This document shows positions 34,369 to 48,222 of a stretch of 64,000 nucleotides of DNA, piece after piece; positions within the stretch are counted from its first letter, which is position 1; each line of letters opens with the position of its first letter. Source of the DNA: JANXZS01 sp963797255 (GTDB lineage: Bacteria > Acidobacteriota > Terriglobia > Terriglobales > Acidobacteriaceae); NCBI GenBank assembly GCA_963797255.1, contig CAWCOV010000012.1, positions 310,001 to 374,000 of the forward strand. The letters run 5' to 3'. Both the position numbers and the translations under genes were made by a program. The notes under the pieces were generated by a model. The model saw only the letters and a list, made by a program, of their open reading frames with translations, made no database searches and was not told the origin of the DNA.

Positions 34369-35310
34369 CTACGCAGTGACCTGCTGCTCGGTGTTTACCT
34401 TTACCGGCGTGAGCCAACCGAAGCGGTCCGGATGCAGGCCGTTAGCAACTGCGAAAAACTCGTCGTGTAGCTGCTGGGTGATCGGCCCCATCTTGCCGTC
34501 GGCGACTTCAATGCGATCCACTGAGCGGATGTGAGTGACTTCCGCAGCGGTTCCCGTGAAGAAGACCTCGTCGGCAATGTAGAGCATTTCGCGCGGCAGT
34601 GCCTGTTCCACTACGGGGATTCCGAAGTGTCTTGCAAGCGTGAGAACACTATCCCGGGTGATTCCGGAAAGCACGGAGTTGGCCAGCGGGGTTGTATACA
34701 GCACGCCATTGCGAACGATGAACAGATTCTCGCCGGAGCCTTCGGAGAGATACCCATTCACATCCAGTGCGATGCCCTCCTGATAGCCATTGATGTCTGC
34801 TTCCATACGGATGAGCTGGGAGTTCATGTAGTTCGCGCCCGCCTTTGCCAGCGACGGCATGGTGTTTGGCGCGAGCCGGTTCCACGACGACACGCAAACA
34901 TCCGCGCCATGTTCTCCTGCGACGTATTTGCCCCAGGGAAAATTCGCGATGTAAACATCGATCGGGCAATTCTTGGGATTCACGCCCATTTCACCATAGC
35001 CACGCAGCGCGATCGGCCGCACATAGCAGGGAGCAATGTTGTTATTCTCCACGACCTCTACGGTGGCGCTGCAGAGTTGATCGAGAGAGTAGGGCAGGGG
35101 CATCCGATAGATTTTCGCCGAGTCCAGCAGTCGCTGCATGTGTTCCGGCAGGCGGAAGATGGCCGCGCCCTGTGGCTGCCCGTAGCAGCGAATGCCTTCG
35201 AACACAGAGGAGCCGTAGTGGACCACGTGACTCATCACGTGGATCGTTGCTTTCTCCCAGGGGATGAGATTGCCGTTGTGCCAGATGCAGGCGGTGGGCT
35301 GGATGGCCAT
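34369..35310 (-). CDS. ilvE: Branched-chain amino-acid aminotransferase
   Basis: A class IV PLP aminotransferase that makes Leu, Ile and Val from their 2-oxo acids with glutamate. At 313 residues it is the usual size. Motifs: HYGSSVFEGIRCY at the active-site entrance, the PLP Lys in SLAKAGANYMNSQL (about residue 155), and the cofactor-phosphate region YLSEGSGENLFIV and TGTAAEVTHIRSVD. The ATG at 35310 gives the normal N-terminus MAIQPTACIWHNG. It stands alone between the terminator at 34305 and a convergent-side gap. Confidence 0.95.
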   Translation of the reverse strand: MAIQPTACIWHNGNLIPWEKATIHVMSHVVHYGSSVFEGIRCYGQPQGAAIFRLPEHMQRLLDSAKIYRMPLPYSLDQLCSATVEVVENNNIAPCYVRPIALRGYGEMGVNPKNCPIDVYIANFPWGKYVAGEHGADVCVSSWNRLAPNTMPSLAKAGANYMNSQLIRMEADINGYQEGIALDVNGYLSEGSGENLFIVRNGVLYTTPLANSVLSGITRDSVLTLARHFGIPVVEQALPREMLYIADEVFFTGTAAEVTHIRSVDRIEVADGKMGPITQQLHDEFFAVANGLHPDRFGWLTPVKVNTEQQVTA

Positions 35311-35449
35311 CGACGAGAAACTCCTTTCAAACGTGGAGTGCTCAGATTACAGCTTCTCGCATACTGGTGTCATCCCACGAAGGCTGGATCGGCTGAAACT
35401 CATCATCCCGCGCTTCCGCGCATGAATCGCCGTTCCCGCGCGCTACTGC

Positions 35450-36100
35450 CTACTGATTCGGATGCGCAGCGAGAAACTTTTTGTACTCTGCATCGAGCGA
35501 AGTCACCATCGCATTCAGCAACATCAGTTGTCCTTGAAGCACTTCAATGTGCTGTTTCATCTGCGTAGCTTCCTCCGCAGTCGGAACCGGATCGGAATCG
35601 CTCATATTCAAAAATGGAGCAAGGCTGATAATCGCATCCCTCGCAGCCTGGTGCTGGGCGACGTCAATTTCACTCTGCGTGCTGTAAATATCGGAATACT
35701 CCTGCGCCCTCGCATAGGGCATGTACGCAAGAGCGCCCGTCGTCTGCGCCGTCTGCCAACTCACGTTATTGAAGCCGCTAATGTGGAAGTTAATTTCGAG
35801 GCTGCCCTTTTCCGGCTCCTTGTGCGTGCGGATGATCTCCTTCAACACCGCGACGTCCTTGGCGAGAACTTCCTGTTGCTTGCGAACATCCTCCTGCGTC
35901 TTCACAAGTCCCTCGGAGTTGTGCCTGATCTCGTCGTGCAGGCTCACTTCTACCTCTTTCACGAGATTGCGGTGGTGCATCCACTCCACGCAGCCTTCCA
36001 TCCCGAGAGCGATCAGAAGGCCGATTGTGATCGTAGCCAGGTGAATGAAAAAGTCGCGCCAGCCGTGAACGGATTCATGTGGCGGATGAACGTCAAGCAT
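35450..36100 (-). CDS. Membrane-anchored coiled-coil protein of unknown function
   Basis: About 216 residues. A single N-terminal transmembrane segment (FIHLATITIGLLIALGMEGC) follows a short cytoplasmic part (HPPHESVHGWRD). The long periplasmic region is helical with heptad-like charged stretches (LVKTQEDVRKQQEVLAKD and QMKQHIEVLQGQLMLLNAM). The ATG at 36100 has GGGAG five bases upstream; codons above it in the open frame cross the divergent marC leader. Similar one-TM proteins are frequent in Acidobacteriota in my recollection, but I cannot name a family. Confidence 0.75.
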   Translation of the reverse strand: MLDVHPPHESVHGWRDFFIHLATITIGLLIALGMEGCVEWMHHRNLVKEVEVSLHDEIRHNSEGLVKTQEDVRKQQEVLAKDVAVLKEIIRTHKEPEKGSLEINFHISGFNNVSWQTAQTTGALAYMPYARAQEYSDIYSTQSEIDVAQHQAARDAIISLAPFLNMSDSDPVPTAEEATQMKQHIEVLQGQLMLLNAMVTSLDAEYKKFLAAHPNQ

Positions 36101-36242
36101 GGAGGCTCCCTCGCGAACTCCGTTTAACGTCAATAGCCTAGCAAACTTTGGGCTGCTGCTCCTGTTGTCTCTTTGCAAAGTCATAAGAAACATTGAGGCA
36201 ATCCGTATCGTGGATCAAAAGCTGCTCCCTGCGATAAGGTCA

Positions 36243-36935
36243 ATGGGTATGCTCGTTCCTCCAAATCTCGGCCTGAATCACTTGAGTTCGCCGTATGTGC
36301 GTTTCTCGCTGCTCGCCTTCAGCTCAGTCTTTTTCCTGGTTGACCCTTTCGCGGCCATTCCCTCGTTTATTGCGATCACTGCGGGGGCGGATGCACCTCG
36401 ACGGAAGCGCATGGCATATCGCGCATCGGTCACATGCTTTGTCGTCCTTACATCCTTCGCACTCGCCGGCAAGCTTATCTTCAGCCTTTTCGGAATCACG
36501 CTTCCCGCATTTGAAATTGCCGGAGGCTTGATCCTGCTGCTCATCGGTATTGACATGCTGGAAGCCAAACGCTCGCCGACGCAGGAATCCACAAGCGAGA
36601 CGGAAGAAGCTGCATCGAAAGAAGATGCTGGAATCGTTCCGCTCGGCATCCCCATGCTCGCCGGTCCGGGTGCGATTTCGAGCGTAATGGTGCTCGTGGG
36701 GCAGGCGCCGTCGCATTGGCCGAACTGGCAGATGGCGGCGATCCTGCTCTCCATTGCCATTACCGCTGCGGTCAGCTACCTGGTGCTTTCGGGGGCCGAC
36801 AGGGTGCGGAAGATCCTCGGCGAGACGGGCATCCGTATTCTCGTCAGAATCATGGGATTGTTGCTGGTGGCGTTGGCGATGCAGTTCTTCGTGAATGGAT
36901 TGATGGACCTGGGAGTGATCGCACATCCCGAATAG
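36243..36935 (+). CDS. MarC-family integral membrane protein
   Basis: A 230-residue membrane protein with six hydrophobic segments, the UPF0056/MarC fold. Typical parts are FFLVDPFAAIPSFIAIT in the first helix, GGLILLLIGIDML after the third and GIPMLAGPGAISSVMVL in the fourth. MarC was once linked to multiple antibiotic resistance, but that role was not confirmed; the family's transport function is unknown. Start ATG at 36243 with AAGG four bases upstream; 36249 is also possible. Confidence 0.88.
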   Translation: MGMLVPPNLGLNHLSSPYVRFSLLAFSSVFFLVDPFAAIPSFIAITAGADAPRRKRMAYRASVTCFVVLTSFALAGKLIFSLFGITLPAFEIAGGLILLLIGIDMLEAKRSPTQESTSETEEAASKEDAGIVPLGIPMLAGPGAISSVMVLVGQAPSHWPNWQMAAILLSIAITAAVSYLVLSGADRVRKILGETGIRILVRIMGLLLVALAMQFFVNGLMDLGVIAHPE

Positions 36936-36985
36936 AGCGTCGCTGGCAACGTTGCCTCGCGGCTTCAACTCAGGAGAAAAGGGAA

Positions 36986-38398
36986 ATGCGCAAGCATTTG
37001 GTTTTGCTGGTCGCCCTGGTCTTGGGCCTGGTAAATGGGCTGGGAGGAAAGCCAGCCGCTGCACGCTTCAATCCGCAGCCCTGCAAGAATGCCTTTTCGC
37101 AGGAGCAGGAGATCGCGGAAGGACAGAAGGTCAAGGCGGAAGTCTACAAGACGATGCCTCTCCTGCCTGCGTCCAGCCCGATTACGAAATATGTGCAGAA
37201 ATTAGGCGCTCAACTCGTGGCGCAGGCGCCCGGCTATAAGTGGCATTACGAATTCCAGGTGGTTAACGAGGCGGACATCAACGCCTTCGCGCTTCCCGGC
37301 GGCCCTATTTTCGTGAATCTTGCTACCGTGCAGGCCGCGGAAACCGAGGCGCAACTCGCCGGAGTTCTCGCTCACGAGATTTCTCACGTAGTGCAGCGCC
37401 ACGCCACCTGCAACGCCACGAAACAGCAGCAGCAAAGCCTCTTCTGGGGATTGGGCCAGATAGCCGCCGGAATCTTTCTCCCGGGCACTGCGGGCAGCCT
37501 GGCACAGACCGGCATTGGTGCTGTCGCTGGCCTGGGATACCTGCGAATGTCCCGCGATGCCGAGAAGCAAGCCGACCTCATGGGCACCGATATTCTCTAC
37601 GACGCCAACTACGATCCGCGTGCCATGCCGCAGTTCTTCGAGATCATCCAGGCCAAGTACGGGCAGGGTGGATCGCAGTTGCTAAGCGACCATCCCAACC
37701 CCGGCAATCGCGTTGGCTACGTCCAGGATGAGATCGACACGCTGCCGCCCAAGACCAATTACGTCAAGACAACGCCCCAGTTCAAGACCATTCACCAGCA
37801 AGCTCTCGCGATGCGCCCCTACACGGCGCAGGAGGTAAAGAGTGGCGTCTGGAAGTCACAATCGCCCAATCCCTCGGCTGGCCAGGTGACTCCCGTCGTT
37901 AGCCAGCCCGTAGATTTTCGTCCCAGCAGAAACTGGAAAACGCTCCAGGCAGCGGACTACACCATCGCCTATCCCGACAACTGGCAGCCGCGAAATGGCG
38001 ATGGCGGAAACGTCGCTATCACTCCCACGGGAGGCGCAAGCGGGCAGGGGATATCACATGGCGTCGTGATCCAACCAATCACAGCAGGGCAGGGAATGAG
38101 CCTCCCTGACGCCATGCCGCGACTGATTGAACAGATCACGCGGCAGAATCCTGGAACCACGCAGTCCGGAAACACTGTCGACGTCACTGTAAACAACCAA
38201 CGGGCAAAGAGCGTTGAACTAACCGGGAAATCCCCCATCGTGCGCGGCGGTGCGCCGATCGCCGAGCGCGACTGGCTGGTGCTGGTGGAGCGTGGAGATG
38301 GGCTGTTTACCTCGATGATCTTCATCTGCCCCGCAGAAGATTCGCAGGCATTGCGGCAAACTTACGAGCAGATGCTTGGCAGTTTCCGCGCGAATTGA
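36986..38398 (+). CDS. M48-family periplasmic metalloprotease
   Basis: A 470-residue protein with a signal peptide (LVLLVALVLGLVNGLGG). The zinc site is HEISH in GVLAHEISHVVQRH, with the third ligand Glu in DAEKQADLMG. The C-terminal ~170 residues lack protease motifs and look like an added beta-rich domain (YTIAYPDNWQPRNGDGGNVA ... MLGSFRAN). BepA/YfgC-like enzymes degrade misassembled outer-membrane proteins; the same role is inferred. The ATG at 36986 follows AGGAGAAAAGGG. A 50-base gap from marC could mean co-transcription. Confidence 0.9.
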   Translation: MRKHLVLLVALVLGLVNGLGGKPAAARFNPQPCKNAFSQEQEIAEGQKVKAEVYKTMPLLPASSPITKYVQKLGAQLVAQAPGYKWHYEFQVVNEADINAFALPGGPIFVNLATVQAAETEAQLAGVLAHEISHVVQRHATCNATKQQQQSLFWGLGQIAAGIFLPGTAGSLAQTGIGAVAGLGYLRMSRDAEKQADLMGTDILYDANYDPRAMPQFFEIIQAKYGQGGSQLLSDHPNPGNRVGYVQDEIDTLPPKTNYVKTTPQFKTIHQQALAMRPYTAQEVKSGVWKSQSPNPSAGQVTPVVSQPVDFRPSRNWKTLQAADYTIAYPDNWQPRNGDGGNVAITPTGGASGQGISHGVVIQPITAGQGMSLPDAMPRLIEQITRQNPGTTQSGNTVDVTVNNQRAKSVELTGKSPIVRGGAPIAERDWLVLVERGDGLFTSMIFICPAEDSQALRQTYEQMLGSFRAN

Positions 38399-38628
38399 GC
38401 TTGGATCGATGCTGAAAATGCGGCACTTTCGAAGCTATATTCAGTTTCAACGTTTTGCGAAATCGCCAGTGAAGACGCGGGGCTTAGCAGCTTTTCAACA
38501 GCAGCGTACCCTTTTCAACAGCCCAATTGCCTTGCGCCCAGACGGACCGCTTGGTAGTATCCACCTTGTCGCAGTGAGCGAGAGTGGCTCTCGAGTAGAG
38601 AGTGCCTCGCAAAAAAGCGACAGGGCGG

Positions 38629-38658
38629 TTGGCACGATTCACCGCGCCGTGGTATTGT
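38629..38658 (+). promoter_or_regulatory. Possible upstream rRNA promoter
   Basis: TTGGCA (38629-38634), 18-base spacer, TATTGT (38653-38658). It would give a leader of about 680 bases before 16S. It may instead serve an unrecognised small RNA. Confidence 0.35.
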
Positions 38659-39035
38659 TGTAAAGCGATAGAGCAGTGGGATGAATGTGCGTCACCCCCG
38701 CGGATCGATTGTGATCTGCACCCGAAGTTCGGGAGTGAGCGACGCAGTATGTTCGACGGGCCATCCAGCCCCAGAAGGTATTACCTTCCAGAGCGAACAA
38801 TCCTTTGCAGGACTGGGGAGAATTTCTCCTCGCGGGCTAAGTTGCCCATGCGAGAGCTTACGCTTCGCAAGAGTTCTTTCAAATTTTAGCGCTGCACCAT
38901 CCCCGTAAGGGGTTGCGAACGAGTGAAGTAGCTGGCTGCCATAGGCGCCGTACCTTCATCGGCCCGCAAGCGATCTGAACAGGCATTCACTTGACGGCAA
39001 CTGCGCCAGGCAAAATGCAAAAGTTCAGAAAAAGC

Positions 39036-39064
39036 TTGACAGGGTCATCAAACTCCGATAGTTT
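39036..39064 (+). promoter_or_regulatory. Probable main rRNA promoter
   Basis: A perfect TTGACA (39036-39041), 17-base spacer and TAGTTT (39059-39064), preceded by an A-rich stretch (AAAAGTTCAGAAAAAG) resembling an UP element. Transcription would start near 39071, about 275 bases before the mature 16S 5' end. Confidence 0.65.
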
Positions 39065-39276
39065 TGGAGAGTTCGCGTAAAAATGCTCTGCGACGAAAGT
39101 CGCGAGTCAAATGTAGCGCAACAAGTTCGAGGACACGTAGCCGTTTCGGCTGCGTTCCCGATCCAAAGCGGCCCGCTTAGGCGGTCACCGGCGTGGATCT
39201 TTGACAATCAGGTTGAACATGCCAGTCGTGAGAATAAGAGAAGTTTTGGTTTGATCATTCTCACAGTATTAAAAGT

Positions 39277-39340
39277 CTCGCAGACTTTCGAGCTCTGCGA
39301 GGCGGTTCTTCTCTACTCGACCTCCGTCGAGGGAGAAGAC
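39277..39340 (+). promoter_or_regulatory. rRNA leader hairpins ahead of 16S
   Basis: CTCGCAGA (39277-39284) pairs with TCTGCGAG (39294-39301). A second stem has TCTTCTC and CTCGAC on the left and GTCGAG and GGAGAAGA on the right (39307-39340). They lie immediately before the 16S 5' end and are probably processing or antitermination structures. Confidence 0.5.
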
Positions 39341-39346
39341 GAACAG

Positions 39347-41230
<1,884 letters not shown>

Positions 41231-41245
41231 CAGTTCACAACCGAC

Positions 41246-41321
41246 GGGGCTGTAGCTCAGCTGGGAGAGCGGTGCCTTTGCAAGGCATGGGTCGCAGGTT
41301 CGATCCCTGTCAGCTCCACCA
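41246..41321 (+). tRNA. tRNA-Ala (TGC)
   Basis: Acceptor stem GGGGCTG (41246-41252) pairs with CAGCTCC (41311-41317) with one G-U pair; discriminator A and encoded CCA follow. Anticodon TGC sits in the loop CTTTGCAAG; T-loop is GTTCGATCC. Fifteen bases after tRNA-Ile. Confidence 0.98.
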
Positions 41322-41702
41322 ACCTTGTACTCGATCTGCTTGAAGTTGGAACTCCGTCGCAAGATTGGAATTCGAACTTTGAGCAGGGTTAAGTCATGAA
41401 TCCGCGAGGAGGAAGGCTTGACCAGTTCATATCACCCCAGGGTGATAGTCAGCAGAAATGCTGGCAACTGGATGTTTGACAACGAAATCGATTGGGTAAA
41501 TACATTACAAGGCTGAGCAATGCCTCGGGACTGCGATCGTATCGCAGGGCTCGAGAGGTTGTTTAGTTGAGTGTCTTTAGGATAGTGCAATGACAGCTGG
41601 TGTAAGCCAGCCCGATTGCACAAGCGGCGATTTAAATTAGGTTGATTCCAACCAGGAAGGCTTCTGCAAAGTTAGAAGCAATCCCTGCGAAGAGTTAATT
41701 CT
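41322..41702 (+). other. tRNA-Ala to 23S spacer
   Basis: 381 bases of transcribed spacer without ORF. TGTTTGACAACG (about 41473) resembles a boxA-type antitermination element. TGCGATCGTATCGCA (about 41531) forms a small hairpin, and CTTCTGC ... GCAGAAG-like pieces near 41440-41670 may belong to the 23S processing stem. Confidence 0.5.
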
Positions 41703-44655
<2,953 letters not shown>

Positions 44656-44861
44656 ATAGAATTAACTCTGCGCAGCAAATCGCTGCCTAGATACATTCGA
44701 CTAGACACAGCCGCGTAATGAATTACTAGAAACACACCCAATCGGTTTCGTTGTGAAAAATCAGGTTGAATGGCGCCAGATTGCCACGATAGTCCGGGAG
44801 AAACTGCCCGTTGACGACAGTAGGCTGCAGAAAACCTCCTGCCAAGCGCCCTTCTCAAGTT

Positions 44862-44979
<118 letters not shown>

Positions 44980-44989
44980 TTAAATAAGC

Positions 44990-45023
44990 AAAGGCCGTCC
45001 AGCATTCCTGGACGGCCTTTTTG
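44990..45023 (+). terminator. rRNA operon terminator
   Basis: AAGGCCGTCCAG (44991-45002) pairs perfectly with CTGGACGGCCTT (45008-45019) around five bases, followed by TTT. Eleven bases after 5S. Confidence 0.95.
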
Positions 45024-45103
45024 CGTTTGGGTCTACTTCCATCCCACTTTTCCGCCATTATTTTTCGCTTCGGATCCGCTTCACTTCAGGTAGGCTCAGC
45101 GTT

Positions 45104-45715
45104 GTGAATCCTTTGCACTTGTGTTCCAGCAAAAAGCTTCCCTGCCTTCTTGCGCTCGTCGTTCTTCTCTCCGTCCAAAGTGGCGGAGCGGCGGCCGCAA
45201 ATCCCGAACTCCAGGTTGCTCCATGTGCACGCGTCTCTCTAACGGCCAGCTACCTCGCCGAGCTCAAGCCTGGCGCTGGACCTACGTATCACTTCCGCCT
45301 TACCAATGAGACGGAGCATCCCATCGTCCTGGCACGCCCAATCCCCAGCAGCGCGCACTGGTTCACCCGGGATGGCGAGCACTGGTATTGGAGAGCCTCT
45401 GCTGGGGGTGGCGGATCCTTGGTCGACGCCATGGTTCCTAATGGGAAGATGTTTGTTTACCGGGCGACCCAGCCACTCGCACCCAGCAATATCCTTAAGG
45501 TAGCTCCACATTCCACTACGGAGTGGGAAGAGGGTGCCAAGGATAACCCAGCACTCGAGTTCAAGCCCAGCTGCTCCATCTGCAATCATCCCGAGGATCG
45601 CGAGTTCCGGGCGGTTTTTGCCTATGCCTATCTGCCGCTCCCCGAAGACAAGGCACTCGGCCTTCTGCCTTGTGGCATCCGATCGTCGCCGGTGGACGTG
45701 CCACCCATCCGCTAA
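45104..45715 (+). CDS. Secreted protein of unknown function
   Basis: A 203-residue protein with a Sec signal peptide (LPCLLALVVLLSVQSGGAAA). The mature region has a beta-rich part that begins SLTASYLAELKPGAGPTYHF and continues RLTNETEHPIVLARPIP, which looks like an Ig-like or transglutaminase-adjacent strand arrangement. Four to six cysteines are present, including SCSICNHPEDREF. The start is a GTG at 45104. I do not recognise the family. Confidence 0.7.
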   Translation: MNPLHLCSSKKLPCLLALVVLLSVQSGGAAAANPELQVAPCARVSLTASYLAELKPGAGPTYHFRLTNETEHPIVLARPIPSSAHWFTRDGEHWYWRASAGGGGSLVDAMVPNGKMFVYRATQPLAPSNILKVAPHSTTEWEEGAKDNPALEFKPSCSICNHPEDREFRAVFAYAYLPLPEDKALGLLPCGIRSSPVDVPPIR

Positions 45716-45816
45716 TTTGAAAAGTCAGAATCAATCTACAACACGGAATCCGCAGTGGAGTTGCAGGAACTTCTTAAAATCCTTCGCGTCTATACGTACG
45801 TTGGAGGAAACACCCT

Positions 45817-46296
45817 ATGCTGAAACCCGCAACCCATCTCGCGCTGACCGGACTGCTCTTCCTTGGAACATCCGCCAGTGTTGTACTTGCCCAGGCAGCC
45901 GCACCGGCAGCGCCGGACGCTCCACCACCGCCTCCCGGAATGCACGGCCATCACATGATGGCGCAGAATCCCGATAAGCAGCTCGCGCATATGACGGCCA
46001 AGCTGAATTTGACCGCCGATCAACAGGCCCAGATCAAGCCCATTCTGCAGGACCGCAACACGCAGATGATGGCTCTGCACTCGGACACCGCTCTTGCAGG
46101 ACCCGACAAGATGGCAAAGATGAAGAGCATCAACCAGGACACTCACGCCAAGATCGAAGCGGTCCTCACTGATGAGCAGAAGAAGCAATGGGCTGAAATG
46201 CAGGCACAGCAGCGTGAAAGAATGCAGCAGCACATGCAGGAGCATGGCGGCGGCATGGGAATGGATGCGCCCCCGCCTCCTCCGCCCGCTCAATAA
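45817..46296 (+). CDS. Periplasmic LTXXQ/Spy-like protein
   Basis: A 159-residue protein with a signal peptide (LTGLLFLGTSASVVLAQA), a Pro-rich linker, and a His/Met-rich start of the mature domain (GMHGHHMMAQN). The core has two LT-x-x-Q-type repeats: LNLTADQQAQIKPILQD and VLTDEQKKQWAEMQ. Members of this CpxP/Spy-like group are periplasmic chaperones or metal sensors. The C-terminus is Met/Gln-rich with a Pro tail. GGAGGAAA lies eight bases before the ATG. Confidence 0.85.
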   Translation: MLKPATHLALTGLLFLGTSASVVLAQAAAPAAPDAPPPPPGMHGHHMMAQNPDKQLAHMTAKLNLTADQQAQIKPILQDRNTQMMALHSDTALAGPDKMAKMKSINQDTHAKIEAVLTDEQKKQWAEMQAQQRERMQQHMQEHGGGMGMDAPPPPPPAQ

Positions 46297-46327
46297 CGAA
46301 TCTCAACAGGGGAAGCAGAACAGAAAT

Positions 46328-46352
46328 GGCCGCCTTCAACTTGAAGGCGGCC
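46328..46352. terminator. Hairpin between convergent genes
   Basis: GGCCGCCTTCAA (46328-46339) is the exact complement of TTGAAGGCGGCC (46341-46352). It sits between two convergent genes; the T-tract is weak (GTGTTGCTTT). Confidence 0.65.
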
Positions 46353-46371
46353 GTGTTGCTTTGGGCCGACG

Positions 46372-47226
46372 TCACTGCTTGGCTGGCTCTACAACCGTGA
46401 CGCCGGTTTGCTGTACCGCGTCGGCACGGAATTTCTGGTAGCGGTCATTCTGAAAGTGGATGTTCTGGCGAACGCCCTTCATCAGCAGGATGCGCGCCGA
46501 GAACCGCACATCCCCGCCCGTTGGTAGCCACAGTTCGTGGTTCACCAGGCCCTGGTCGAAGGTGAAACTGCTGCCCTTCTGCACGGACGCGAGCAGCCCT
46601 CCGCCAATCTTAAAATTGTCATCAATGCGAGCTTCCATGCGCGCCACTTCGCGATCCTTCTCATCAATCCACACGGTGCCGGAGAGCTTCTTCGAGATAT
46701 CCTCCGTCATCCCGTGCGTCTTCGCGTGCGGATCGCCCACGAAATCAAATGCAATCGTCGAGCGGTCTTTGTAAGTCACCCGCCGCGGATTGCGGATCGA
46801 AATAATCTCCAGCAAACGGTGGACGGAAATCGCGTCCCCGTTCAGCGGATCACCCGGCGCCGTCTTCATCGCCTTCTCCACTTCCTTGTTGACGCGGTCC
46901 TGCTCTTTCTTCTGCTCGTCGGCGCTTAGCTCCCTGCCATCTTTCTTGATCGCCCGCCGGATGGGGTGCCCGTTCACAAAGAACACCTCATGCTCCTCCG
47001 TCGTAACTTTCTTTACCTTTCCGTTGCCGTCTACGTCTTCAACGCGGGAGGTCTCCAGAAACGTGTAGTCCTCGCGCACCCTGTCGATGCGCCTCTGGTG
47101 AGCTTCCACTTCGCGCAGGAGTGCACCCACATCCGGGATGGTCACCCCCGTGGCCTTGTCGTCCGCCCCCGCAAGTCCAGCCGATAAGAACAAAACGCAA
47201 AGAAGCGGAATAAAGCGCAAACGCAT
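46372..47226 (-). CDS. Secreted conserved protein, possible lipoprotein-localisation fold
   Basis: About 284 residues with a signal peptide (MRLRFIPLLCVLFLSAGLAGA). The mature part opens with a helical segment (LLREVEAHQRRIDRVREDY), then alternating strands (VEDVDGNGKVKKVTTEEHEV, VTYKDRSTIAFDFVG, LSGTVWIDEKDREVARMEA). The strand pattern with a W-I-D-x-K-x-x-x-V-x-R-x-E unit resembles the half-barrel of LolA/LolB-like proteins, but that is an inference. ATG at 47235 is an alternative start. Confidence 0.7.
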   Translation of the reverse strand: MRLRFIPLLCVLFLSAGLAGADDKATGVTIPDVGALLREVEAHQRRIDRVREDYTFLETSRVEDVDGNGKVKKVTTEEHEVFFVNGHPIRRAIKKDGRELSADEQKKEQDRVNKEVEKAMKTAPGDPLNGDAISVHRLLEIISIRNPRRVTYKDRSTIAFDFVGDPHAKTHGMTEDISKKLSGTVWIDEKDREVARMEARIDDNFKIGGGLLASVQKGSSFTFDQGLVNHELWLPTGGDVRFSARILLMKGVRQNIHFQNDRYQKFRADAVQQTGVTVVEPAKQ

Positions 47227-47336
47227 TTCTCCCATTGGGTAAGTGGCCTTAAGATACCCTATACACTTAGTTGTTCCTGGTGTTCCCCCATCAGCAGGCG
47301 CCACGCACTCTGATAGTGAAAGTTGAGGTTCACCAC

Positions 47337-47693
47337 ATGGTTTTGATATTGCATTGGTTCGTAAATGCCATCGCGTTGCTGATCGTGGGACACTACGTCC
47401 CCGGTTTTGAAGTCAAAAGCTTTGGCTACGCGCTGCTCGCCGTCCTGGTGATTGGACTCCTGAATGCCACCCTCGGGCTGCTGCTCAAGATAATTACTTT
47501 TCCGCTTAGCATTCTCACGCTCGGCCTCTTCCTGTTCGTCATCAATGCGCTCATTCTCATGTTCGCGGGAAAGATTGTGCCCGGCTTTGAGGTTCACGGA
47601 TTCACCGCTGCATTCATAGGAGCCGTCGCCCTCGCGATCATCAGCATGCTCTTCCACATGATCACGAAAAAGGTTCGCCGCGCCGGCTCTTAG
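47337..47693 (+). CDS. Phage-holin-like (YvlD-type) membrane protein
   Basis: A 118-residue protein with four transmembrane segments: MVLILHWFVNAIALLIVGHYVPGF-type start, then LGLLLKIITFPLSILTLGLF and a final AFIGAVALAIISML. The repeated V-P-G-F motifs (YVPGFEV and IVPGFEV) and the T-F-P-L-x-x-x-T-L-G segment are hallmarks of the family called phage_holin_4_2 or YvlD; members are chromosomal and not lysis proteins. ATG at 47337 with GAGG eight bases upstream. Confidence 0.88.
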   Translation: MVLILHWFVNAIALLIVGHYVPGFEVKSFGYALLAVLVIGLLNATLGLLLKIITFPLSILTLGLFLFVINALILMFAGKIVPGFEVHGFTAAFIGAVALAIISMLFHMITKKVRRAGS

Positions 47694-47716
47694 CTGGAAT
47701 GTCAATGAATTTTTGA

Positions 47717-48220
47717 TTAGGGAGTAGTCGTCTGAGGAGCGTCAGCAGGAGGCGTCTCCTCGGCATCCTCAACCGGTTGCTGCGCGTGTGCTGCACCGTG
47801 AGGTAAAACGCTATGCCTCGCCCGTGAGTTCGACCGAACCCGGGCGGTGCGGCTTTCCCCGGTTGCCGGCGCTTCCACCGGCTTTACCGGCACACGGATC
47901 GCCCCGGCAGCCTGCACTCCTGCCGAAGGTACGTGCCTTACCGTCCCCGGAATCGACGCATCCGGAACCGAGCGGGAGAAGTGAATCGCAAGTCCCCCGG
48001 AGATCAACGCCACCACAAGAACCGAGGCGGCAATCCGCGTGCGAAACCATGGAGAGGGAATTGCGGTTTGCTGGATCAGGCGTGCCGCGCTTAGCCGTGC
48101 TTCCACTCGCTCATTTAGCCCGTACGGAACGTCCACCCCCCGGAGCAGGTGCAGCGCGTTCTCCACGTCGGCCTCTTTTGAGGATTGGGGCTGATTGCGA
48201 AATGGTCGAGGATCGGTCAC
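47717..48220 (-). CDS. Probable membrane-bound anti-sigma factor partner
   Basis: A 167-residue protein directly after an ECF sigma factor (two-base gap). It has an N-terminal cytoplasmic part (about 60 residues), one transmembrane segment (IAASVLVVALISGGLAIHF) and a Pro/Ala-rich periplasmic tail. The lay-out matches membrane-anchored anti-sigma factors, but no zinc-binding H-x3-C-x2-C motif is present, so the call rests on context. Start is a GTG at 48220. Confidence 0.6.
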   Translation of the reverse strand: MTDPRPFRNQPQSSKEADVENALHLLRGVDVPYGLNERVEARLSAARLIQQTAIPSPWFRTRIAASVLVVALISGGLAIHFSRSVPDASIPGTVRHVPSAGVQAAGAIRVPVKPVEAPATGESRTARVRSNSRARHSVLPHGAAHAQQPVEDAEETPPADAPQTTTP

Positions 48221-48222
48221 AT

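Larger units (their letters stand above)
38399..39346 (+). other. Long rRNA upstream region
   Basis: 948 bases between the protease and 16S rRNA. I see no convincing protein gene; short open frames at 38602-38908 have no recognisable features. It holds two possible promoters (38629-38658 and 39036-39064) and a structured leader (39277-39340). CGCGGGCTAAG and similar GC-rich pieces near 38840 could fold, but no known ncRNA motif (6S, SRP, RNase P) is visible. Confidence 0.6.

Noticed and set aside
34531..35568. A 345-codon frame antisense to ilvE
   Set aside because: ilvE has full family homology on the other strand; the antisense product has no domain.
38602..38908. Two short overlapping frames upstream of rRNA
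   Set aside because: No SD, no family features, Ser/Arg-rich composition.
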